Source of the DNA: Amorphophallus konjac
Lineage: Eukaryota; Streptophyta; Magnoliopsida; Alismatales; Araceae
Assembly (NCBI GenBank): GCA_022559845.1
Contig: CM040117.1
Location: forward strand, 147,688,732-147,752,731
DNA length: 64,000 nucleotides
Reading direction: 5' to 3'
Of the stretch, positions 55,622 to 64,000 are shown in pieces (the stretch's first letter is position 1; each line of letters starts with the position of its first letter). Position numbers and translations under genes: made by a program. Under the pieces are notes generated by a model. That model was not told where the DNA came from. It was given only the letters and a program-made list of their open reading frames with translations, and ran no database searches.

Positions 55622-58600
55622 CTATACAAGCTTAATGCGGATGTTTGGCAAACCCCAAGCATCAGCTAAAACATACCCCTTGGCCAGCAATGGCAACTCC
55701 CGAATACAAGAAAATACATAGCTACTACCCTTAGTAACTGCATAATTAGCTAATGCATCTGCCACTTGGTTAGCCTCTCTATAGGAATGAACAATAGAAC
55801 AGTTAAATGTTGGAAACAGTTGAAGAAGATCCTGCCACCAGGGAAGAAGAGTCCACGGGGGGTCTCTTTTTGAAGCCAGCATATCAATTAAAGCCATTGA
55901 ATCAGTATATATCACAGCCAAAGAGATGCCATGAACTTTTGCCAGCCTTAAACCATCCAACAAAGCACGACCTTCTGCAGCCATATTTGTTCCAGAGCCA
56001 TAGAAGAAAGCAAAACCCATGAAGAGCTTCCCATTTTTGTCTCTGAAACAGCCACCCCCTCCTGCTAAACCTGGGTTCCCCTTACTTGCACCATCCACAT
56101 TTAAAGCCAAACCTTCAGCAGGAGCAACCCATCGAACACTTAGGACATTTGGGTAGAATGGTTGATAGCAATGCCAAATTCCTGCAGAATTCCCAGATAA
56201 CCTGTGTTGACCCCTTGCTTAAATTTTATCTTGCTGACAGCATATGCAACCTCTGCAATTATATGATCTGCAGTGTTGAGAAAACTAAGATATTTGCCTT
56301 CATATCTTACTCTGCATCTGTATTTCCAGGTCTCCCAGATTATCAGGATGATAAGCAATAGAGATATAAATGCTTTTGGTTTATGAAGAGCAGCCTTATT
56401 TATAGCAGACTTCAGCCTACTTGTTATATTGCTAAGTTCCAGACAGCTAGCATTGATCAGGGATCCAAATCTATTCCAAAGAAAAGTAGCTATGTCACTA
56501 GTAACAAATAGGTGGTCCATATCTTCAGTATTCTGGACAGAAGAGTAGCAGTTGCAGCAGGAGGCCAGACTTATACCACTCTTCTGAATTAATGTATCAG
56601 CAGGAACAGCTTGGCACAAAAATTTCCAACAAAATATAGAAGCTCGGGGAGAGAGGAAATTCTACCAAAGATTTCTAAACTTTGCATCCAGCCGAGGAGT
56701 TTGATGTCTGCATATGCTGAAAGCAGTTTTAAAACTAAATTTACCTGTGCTTGAAAGTGTCCAAATAGGGATGTCTTCCCCTCTATGTAAAACCATCGCT
56801 TGAAGCTGGTCTTTCAGTTGCTGGTCTTCAACTTTTTCCCAAACTGGGTGTAGGCGATTGGCTAGAGCCTCTTGAACAGAGCAATTTAAGGAATCTGAGT
56901 AAGTCTGCAAAGAAAAAAGATTGGCCAGGGATGTGTCTTTGCACCAGCAGTCCTTGAGGGGAAATTTGTGTTGGCCCCGTCCTGGATAATCATTCTAGAG
57001 CCTGCCATGTAGATGGTTTTAGCCTTCTCAAAGTCTTATTTCTTAATCCCTGTTAAGAAAGGAACTTTACATTCTGAAATATGCCGACCATTTAGGTATT
57101 TGCTTCTAACAAACATAGCCCAGGGGGAATTACTATTTATAGCCTGCCAAATCAATTTCACATAACAACATTGCTGAATTTCCTTCAAGTTTCTGATTCC
57201 AAGACCTCCTTCTATCGGACAGCAGATTCTTTCCCATGAAACCCAATGCTTCCTGTGGGAATTTTCATAACCCTGCCAGAAAAAATTAGAGCAGATACTT
57301 CCAATCTGTTTTAAAATAGTGTATGGGATTGATGCTGCATTTACTGTGTATACTGGAATAGCAGATAAAACTGTCCTAATTAGAACCAGTCTGCCTGCCT
57401 GTGATAACATCTTGCTTTGCCAACCAGCCAATCTGATATTAATTTTATCAATGAGGTACTTGAAGTGAGAAGTCTTCACACGACCCTTAAAGAGAGGAAT
57501 GCCAAGGTAAATGATGCTGCCATTCCTTAAGCAGTATCCTGTCAATTGAGTTATCCGAGCAATAGAACATTGAGGCATTTTCTTAGCAGTTAGGAAATAG
57601 CTTTTGTGAGCATTAATGCATTGACCGGATGCAGCTTGATATCTCCCCAGGAACAACATTAACTGCTTTATAGAGGCCATACCACCATTAATGAATATCA
57701 GAGAGTCATCAGCATAAAGTAAATGGGTTATGGGCTGAACCCTTCTAGAGAGATGAAAATATTTACATCGACCAGATAGAAAAAGCTGAGCAAGGCCCCT
57801 ACTCATGACCTCTTCAGCAATAATGAATAAAGATGGAGCAAGGGGGTCTCCTTGACGAACTCCTCTGGTAGACTTAAAGTAACCTTTGATTTGACCATTG
57901 AAGGAGATAGAAAACCAGTAGTTTACCAGTAATTGAGAGATCAAAGAAATAAATCTGCTGCAGAAACCAAAGCTCCTAAGAACCTTGAACAGAAAATCCC
58001 ATTTCAAACAATCATAAGCTTTAGCCATATCAAGTTGCATGATTATATTATGACCCCGCACAGGCTTATCAATATCTATAATCATCTCCTTGGCCATCTA
58101 AAAATTGTCAGCAAGGTGTCTGCCATACACAAATCCACTTTGCTCCTTTGAAATAATCATTGGAAGAATTGGACTCAACCTCTCACATATGATTTTTGAA
58201 ACAATTTTATAAGTAAAATTGCACAAACTAATTGGCCTGAAATCAGCATATGTAGTGGGACTTTTCTTCTTAGGGACTAGGCAGATAATAGTGGAAGTGA
58301 TGCCTTGAGGTAGTCCCCACCCTTGGAAGAAGCTTTGGACAGCTTTAACCACATCATCTGCAACTATATCCCAGCAATGGGAGAAAAATCCCCCAGAGAA
58401 TCCATCTGGGCCAGGGGAGCTGTTTCCAGATAAAGAAAATGTAGCTTTCTTCACCTCATCTGCTGAAGGAATTAAACACAAAGAAGAATTCTGCTCATTA
58501 TTAATCAAAGGAGGAATTGCTTCAAAAATTCTATCTTCAATTGTATGAGGTTCAGAGGACAGAAGGGACTTAAAGAAGTCCACTGCACCATCAGCTAGAA

Positions 58601-59774
58601 CAATTTGATCATCCACCCACTTCTCATTAATTTTTAACTTGTGGATGAAGTTCCTCTGCCTTTTAACTTGAGTGTAATGATGGAAAAATTGGGTGTTACG
58701 ATCACCACAAGAGATCCATTCCACCCTAGACTTTTGGAACCAATACATCTCTTCTCTGAATAGAATAAGACGCAAATCAGCATTAGCTTTCTGCATCTGA
58801 ATTCGGTTGTTCACAGATGGATCAGAATCAAAATTTATTTGAGCCTGTGTAACAAAAGCCTCAGCTCTACTCTTAGCCTGAAATATGTTGCCAAAGAATT
58901 CTTTGTTCCATTTTTGTAAGTCAGCCTTCAAACATTTTAATTTGTACTGAAGAGTAACAAAAGGGTGAACATCTGTATGTGAATATTTTTTCGAACTTTC
59001 TTTTACAAAGTCTAAGAAATTCTCATGAGAGTGCCACATATGTTGATACATAAATCTCCCAGGAGAATGTTGAGTGGATTTCATAGTCATCAATAAGGGG
59101 GCATGGTCTGAAGGGCCACGGACTAAATGTTTAACTAAAAGAAAATTAGGTGAGCTAACCCAGTATGAGTTAAGTAAAATCCTGTCCAACCGAGCTTTGA
59201 TGGAGGAAGAGCCAATTTGATTATTTGACCAAGTGTATAATGAGCCAGAAAAGCCTGCATCTACTAAGCCAGCCGCTGCTAAGAAGCCTTGAAAATCAGT
59301 CATAGCAGTCATGGAAGAAAAAGAACCACCACATTTTTCATCCGAAGATGCAATGCAGTTAAAATCACCCCCTAGTAACCAAGGGATATTAACATCTCGA
59401 CTAAACTCCATTAAAGCATCAAAAAGAATTCTGTGTTCGCTAACAGAGCAGGAGGCATATACTGCAGTGAAGAACAGAATTACCTTATCATTGTCCTTTA
59501 TACCAACAGTTAGATATTGTGGATGAGACTCAACAATATCTAAACATATATTTGATTTGTACAAAATCCATATCTTGGAGGCATCCCCGTCATTTCCAAC
59601 AAATGACTGCATATTGATCTTCCGGGCTATTGTGTGAGCTCTATTAAAGTTAATCCGAGGTTCAGAGATAGCCACCAAACCTGCATTATTGACACTAATA
59701 TGATGATCCAAACTCCTTTGAGTAGCTTTATTTCCAATACCCCTGACATTCCAAATTAATGCAGAATTTAACAT
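55622..59774 (-). pseudogene. LINE ORF2: endonuclease, reverse transcriptase, zinc domain, RNase H
   Basis: The start ATG at 59774 overlaps the ORF1 stop (ATGTTAA). Endonuclease motifs are intact: WNVRGIGN, ISEPRI, LLGGDFNCI and GPSDHAPLL. Reverse transcriptase follows (FRPISLCNFTYKIVSKI, ARGVRQGDPLAPSL-like, catalytic LLYADDSLIF near 57715). Then a zf-RVT-type region with GISLASCCNC, and a plant LINE RNase H (NVDGASKGNPG, MAAEGRALLDGL, YTDSMALIDM). Breaks: a stop at 58098, a stop at 57036, a frame change before 56910, a stop near 56640 and a frame change near 56125. The enzyme would nick DNA and copy RNA at the nick. This copy is inactive. Confidence 0.86.
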
Positions 59775-61021
59775 GGGTTATAAGGCATAGGTTTAGTGAT
59801 CAGGCTTTTGGGTTTAGCCCTTGTCAACCGGGCATCACTGAATAGGACACCTGGCAAAACTGAAACTTCAATTGGTTTTGATACTTGAAGCAGCTCCTTT
59901 CCTTTTTGTGTCTGACCCCCAAACATTTTGATATTCTCATCCTTCGATATTTTAGAAATAAGCTCTGAATTCTCTGTATTTATTACCAATTTGTCTGAAC
60001 AGAAAGAATTTGAAGTCCCCTGAGTAGTCTCATAATAACTTTGAATTGAAGGCAGCTCAACAGAGTCCGAAGCCTCTGTATTATAGGGAGGTTTCTCTAA
60101 AGTCATTCCCGAAGGAGCATTACTACAAGCAACATGTGAGGTACCAGGATTTTCCTTCTCCAATGCATCTGAGATCCGATAGTTATCCGCAGGATCACAG
60201 ACCGAGTTAATCTCTGTAGTTTCCTTGCTCTGAGCAACACCATCAATCACCTCCGAACTCTCCAGAACTTGATTAAAAATTGAAAATCTATTCCCTGTCT
60301 CTGCAACTAAAGGAGGATTTGACATTACCGGCCTTGACTTAATGTTTTGCCAGGAGACATGCTTAACCTCCGGGCGATTTGTTTTTCTTGTCAAATTCAC
60401 CCGAGGTAGATTTGTACCTCGATTCTTTTTACATTCCTTTTCCAGGTGCCCAATCTTGTGGCAGAATGAACGTAGATGAGGCACCCGATGATAGTTAATC
60501 GGCTGCCAGAATCCTGCATTGTCAATACCGATCCAAATCCTGTCTTTCCTCTGTAAATCAAGATCCATTTCAACACAAACTAAGGCTTCAGATGTGTTCG
60601 TCATAGCTATTGTGGCATCATGAATTCGAAGAACTGGACCAATATTGCCTGCAATCGATCGGAGCATGTCCTCATGGTAAAAATTAACAGGAATAGAAGG
60701 AAAACCAATCCATACCGGGATAGTAGATGGATCCGCATTGAAGTCGAAATCATGGGACCATCTAAAGAATCTAAACAGGAAACCTTTGATATAAAGATTT
60801 TTTTGCAGAAGAACACGAAGGAAATCCTCCTCCGAACCCAATCTGACCAAAACATGTCTGGCATTAAGTCTACTAATGATAAATTCAGATCTCAGGTGTA
60901 GCCGCTGCGCAAGACACAACTTAATCTCCGGTATAGTAGGCCGGCCATACGAGCACTTGGCAATTATAGCATTTTGGAGTGAGGAACAGGAGGCCTGAAC
61001 TTCATCTTGAGAGAAAAACAC
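59768..61021 (-). pseudogene. LINE ORF1 (DUF4283-type, zinc knuckle), 5'-truncated
   Basis: The reading frame is open from the LINE 5' end (61021) to 59768. The upstream Met at 61036 lies in the target duplication, so it is not native. DUF4283-like segment: VFFSQDEVQ to PSTIPVWIGFPSIPVNFYHEDML (about 61015-60640). Then a knuckle region RSFCHKIGHLEKEC near 60450. The first Cys of the C-X2-C pair appears as Arg (CGT, one change from TGT), so zinc binding is doubtful. The C-terminal half is Ser/Glu-rich and low in structure. Expected role: RNA binding in the LINE particle. Confidence 0.78.
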
Positions 61022-61528
61022 CGCCAAAGAGCACATTATTCTCCCCCAATTGTCAAGAACAAAAACCAACAGACAATGGGTTATTTAACCTGATATTTAC
61101 AAGTATAACCTAAAGATGCATCTAAGTGAGATGCAGTATGATATGTATGAACAAAATAAGGCAATCAAGCACTCAAGCATTCATAATAAGATATTAGAGC
61201 AAACAAGCCCCTTCGGGATAGGTTTAAGAAGAGTGCAATTGATTATGGAGCATGATGTGCATGAACAATGCTAAGAGGGTCGTGCTTACAAAAAGATGGT
61301 ACTACATAAACCATGAAAGACGACTGGTTCATAAAGAACATTCACACAATCAAACCCAAAGTGTATAAGTGAAGACAAAGCAATGAATTTCAAGATCATA
61401 TGGATAAACAGATTTTCTAAAGAACACTAAAAAGAACTTATTATCCATACACTTCCATACGCAAAGCTCGAATATTGGTAGCTACGTATAACCCCAAAAT
61501 TTTGATCGAACACAAAAAGGTGACTAAC

Positions 61529-61775
61529 CTTTTGACGCGAGTCATACCCTTTGTCTCAGGGACATTTCTCGGTTACTCAGTTTCATCACTTATCTTAACT
61601 ATGGATCTTGTCACTTTTCGACGCGAGTTGTATCCTTTATCTCAAGGATACTTCTCGGCTACTCGGTGGCAAATCACACTTATTCTTGATGTGTATTTAT
61701 TTCTCCTTTCGACATGAGTTTCCTCCTTTGTTTCAGGGGGGATTCCCGACTACTCGGATTCGCATTCCACTTATA
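61529..61775 (-). repeat. Tandem repeat, three diverged units of about 85-90 bp
   Basis: Units begin TTTTGACGCGAGT (61530), TTTTCGACGCGAGT (61614) and CTTTCGACATGAGT (61706). Each contains a TCAGG/TCAAGGA then CTCGGNTACTCGG phrase. Confidence 0.7.
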
Positions 61776-62158
61776 AAGATTTTTGGTGGGGCAAATAACT
61801 TTTTCCTCACGAGATATGTGATTTCCATGTAGAGAATCAAGAGTCCTCTAAAGTGTTGAGAGGAAAACTGAAATCCTTATTTGATTGAATCATTTAGCTC
61901 AAAAAGGTGCAAAGTGTGTGGGTGGTTGTACTGAATGTAAGACATGAATTAGTCTGATCACAGTTATGTCTCCCCCTAAGTGTATGCACGGTTATAAAAA
62001 GTCTCCCCCTTAATATATGCCATGTAACAAACATGTCTAAATCAATGTAATTTCATTTAACAAGATGAAAAGATCATAGAAAGATATCAAGAAGAGGCTG
62101 TATAAAATATATACATGCAATCAAGCAAGGACCTTTATAAATTTTCAAGCAAATTGAT

Positions 62159-62269
62159 TATCGGTACTTGGCGAAGAACATTGGTTCGAAGACCACCAAT
62201 CACGCATGAGGAAAGCTTCCAGTTGGATATAATCCAACCTTCCACAATCGCCATTTGATATACCGGATA
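62159..62269 (-). other. Cloverleaf-like RNA motif, copy F (GO-3, second)
   Basis: Closing stem CGGTA/TACCG extended by TAT/ATA around a bulge. GGCG/CGCC inner stem. Hairpin 2: GTTGGAT-TAT-ATCCAAC. Hairpin 3: TCA-TGCG-TGA. Hairpin 4 is weaker (GGTC-TTCG-AACC). Confidence 0.68.
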
Positions 62270-62978
62270 ATCATGACATTCAAGCACACAAGTATGTAAC
62301 GTATATGCAAGTGTATGCATGTAAATTGAAGGATGAATGAAAATCATTTCTATCTACAAATGTGCATGGGCATGCATGATATGAGCATGAAAATACGTAT
62401 GTGAACTATATATGCACATGTGAACTTTTATTTACAAATTGTGAGTGAAGGTGTGAAAAACTCTATTCACAAACCAGAGCATTCAAAACTGAATTGTTAT
62501 TTGAAAACCGAAAGAGAAAGTGTGTATGAAGGACCTTATATGTGCAATGTTAAGCAATTAGAAACCAAACATTATTCTCAAGAAGTGTAGAGAAAATTGT
62601 TCAAGTCATCTAATCATGGAACTCACAAAACCGCAACACTTCAGAAGTTGCCAAAGTCAACAAAAGATGAGTCCAACCTAGTAAGCAAGAGTATCACAAA
62701 ATGTCCATGTTTTTGTGAGCAAAGATTTAGATATGTTCAGGAATATGCAATGCCCCCCCTCACACACATTTCAAAAATTAGTCAAAGACATCCAGCAAGA
62801 GAAGTATGTAAACATGAAGTCCATTCCACAAACAAGCTAACTCAAAGATAAGCAATGAGCAAGATTTGAGAGGTGGCTTAGAAACAAATTTTCTGAGCAA
62901 TTTCAGATATTCATTTTCATATGTATGCAAATCAGTAAAGGAACACATTCACATGTGGCCATTTGATTTCACCGAGTT

Positions 62979-63083
62979 CTAGTACGAGGTGGAGGTGGAG
63001 GTCTGAAGACCCTACTCACACATAGTGAGAGTATCCAGGTGAACGTCATCCACCTTTCTACTACACATCATTTGAGATACTAG
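62979..63083 (-). other. Cloverleaf-like RNA motif, copy G (GO-3, first)
   Basis: 105 nt. Closing stem CTAGTA/TACTAG. Hairpin 2: GGTGGA-TGACG-TTCACC, one G-T pair. Hairpin 3: CTCAC-TATGT-GTGAG. Hairpin 4: AGGTC-TTCA-GACCT. About 200 nt after the gag stop. Confidence 0.7.
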
Positions 63084-63279
63084 GCACTCAGTTAATCTCA
63101 AATGAGCTTAAACAGTTTGAACAGAGAGATAATCAAGACCCAATTTTTTACCTTTACAGATTTTTCAAGGAAAAGCTAAGTAGAATAAAATTCTAATCCA
63201 AACCATCTTCTTTCTCGCCCTGAGAAGCCTTTATTTATTGACATTCCTTGTCCTCAAGATGCCCTTGCAAAACAAATTC

Positions 63280-64000
63280 TCATTTTGGATATTTGGGTAC
63301 CCAAGCCATCTTGGATCCCGATGGGTCAGTTCTAGCATGAACAAAACATATTTTATTTTTCTTCTCAAACTATTCATCATCAGCTCCCATTAAACCACAT
63401 ACATCTATTGAATGACCATTTTGGCCGCAATAAAAGCAATGAGAAGATTTTCTTTTCATAAACCATTTGTCATCATTTTTCATAACACAACAATCATTCA
63501 TTACATGTCCCAAACTCCCGCAGTAATGACATGAAAGATTCTTTTTCGCAGACCATTCATCATCATTTTTCTTTATGAAATAATTTTTAAAAACATGACC
63601 ATGTAAACCACAGTAGAAGCAATGAACATTGAGTTTTTTCTTTATGAATTTCTCATGATTTTTATAGTCATCAGACATTTTCATCTTAGATTTCAATGCT
63701 TCATCATCATCTAATTTCATCAAGAAGCAATCATACATATCATGACCAAATTTGCTGCAGTAATAACATGAAACATTCATTCTTTTTCTCGGTGCATGAA
63801 CATGTTTAACCTTTGGGGGTTTTTCATGCAGACAAGAGTGATCACTGACATTTCTCTGTTCCTCATTTTCTTTATCACACAATCACAAGAACTCATTCAA
63901 AATTTTGATTTCATTTTTCAAGGATGAAATATGCAATTCACAGTCAGTAATTTCTTTTTCACACAGTGCAAGTTTCTCATTCAACAAAAGATTAATACTT
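63280..64000 (-). pseudogene. GO-3 gag, C-terminal part
   Basis: Enters from the right edge in a coiled-coil region, meets a TGA near 63894 and a TAG at 63370, and keeps the same frame to the family ending MAWVPKYPK at 63280. There are four zinc-knuckle units in a row: CYYCSKFGHDMYDC, CFYCGLHGHVFKNY (last Cys lost), CHYCGSLGHVMNDC and CFYCGQNGHSIDVC. That is more than the two or three of the other GO gags. N-terminal half outside the window. Confidence 0.75.

Larger units (their letters stand above)
55444..61021 (-). mobile_element. LINE, minus strand, 5'-truncated, with target duplication
   Basis: Non-LTR retrotransposon with ORF1 and ORF2. The 3' end is a short A tract (T run at about 55444-55451). 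It is flanked by CGCCAAAGAGCACAT at 55430-55444 and at 61022-61036, a 15-bp target duplication. It begins within ORF1, so it is 5'-truncated, as target-primed insertion often gives. The target was the post-gag region of GO-3. Confidence 0.88.
61022..63279 (-). other. GO-3 post-gag internal region, right part
   Basis: Non-coding. Contains the 61.5-kb tandem repeat, motif copies F and G, and several GGGGGAGAC tracts on the minus strand (near 61975 and 62005). Confidence 0.6.
52065..64000 (-). mobile_element. GO-3: gag-only element, minus strand, split by a LINE, runs off the window
   Basis: On the minus strand: gag (from beyond 64000 to 63280), post-gag region with two cloverleaf motifs and a tandem repeat, polypurine tract (55128-55115), 3' LTR (55114-52065). 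The LINE at 55444-61021 interrupts the post-gag region. The sequence is strongly diverged from GO-1 and GO-2, yet the order of parts is the same. Its 5' LTR lies outside the window. Confidence 0.75.

Noticed and set aside
62159..62269. tRNA gene or tRNA-derived SINE (TTCGAACC in copy F)
   Set aside because: No A-box/B-box pair at the right distance, no acceptor-CCA logic, and other copies lack the TTCGAACC word.
1..64000. Non-retroelement genes, rRNA or tRNA
   Set aside because: None supported; every long protein frame I examined is retroelement-derived or accidental.

Overview
The window is nuclear, repeat-dominated DNA of a flowering plant, probably heterochromatin of a large genome. I found no host gene, rRNA or tRNA gene. 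Everything I can assign belongs to retroelements: two Ty3 chromoviruses (CHR-A, CHR-B), two Ty3 Tat-type elements (TAT-A, TAT-B), four members of a family of LTR elements that encode only gag (GO-1 to GO-4), an LTR family of unknown class (LTR-X, two head-to-head pieces) and one LINE. Plant-specific signs are the Tat gag-pol with a second RNase H, the antisense gene of Tat elements, chromodomain integrase, initiator-tRNA-Met primer sites and a DUF4283-type LINE ORF1. The species cannot be named from the sequence.

Layout. 1-993: end of a Copia-like LTR on the minus strand. 1003-5162: CHR-A (+), gag joined to the integrase tail and chromodomain, with most of pol deleted, then its 3' LTR. 5163-11304: GO-1 (-). 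11305-11986 and 41486-46277: the 3' end of TAT-B (+), with 120-bp tandem repeats in its 3' UTR and a long 3' LTR. CHR-B (-, 11987-41485) sits inside those repeats. CHR-B was itself invaded twice: TAT-A (+, 13188-23954, duplication CTAGT) lies in its 3' LTR and GO-2 (+, 28239-38401) lies in its gag. 46278-48413: gag part of GO-4 (+). 48414-52064: two LTR-X pieces in opposite orientation. 52065-64000: GO-3 (-), split by a LINE (55444-61021) and running off the window.

The most interesting content is non-coding structure in these elements. (1) A motif of about 106 nt occurs seven times complete and once cut, on both strands. It can fold into a closing stem plus three hairpins, and stem sequences differ between copies with compensating changes. 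GO-1, GO-2 and GO-3 each carry it twice after gag; CHR-B, a Ty3 element, carries one copy in its leader. (2) GO LTRs carry arrays of GTCGAC palindromes in pairs 21-22 bp apart (13 bp in GO-3), repeated about every 72 bp, at the same place in LTRs that otherwise barely align. (3) Downstream in the same LTRs is a string of short hairpins separated by (TG)n. (4) LTR-X has its own arrays of 16-bp dyads with a 33-bp period. (5) The two LTRs of GO-2 are nearly identical except for one G/C-rich hairpin block that is entirely different.

Coding state: all polyproteins here are broken. TAT-A is the best preserved. Its gag-pro-pol stays in one frame over 5.4 kb with seven stop codons and no frameshift, its 190-bp LTRs differ at only two positions, and its antisense gene has a 77-nt intron whose removal keeps the frame. 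All calls were made by reading the sequence, without database searches or folding software.
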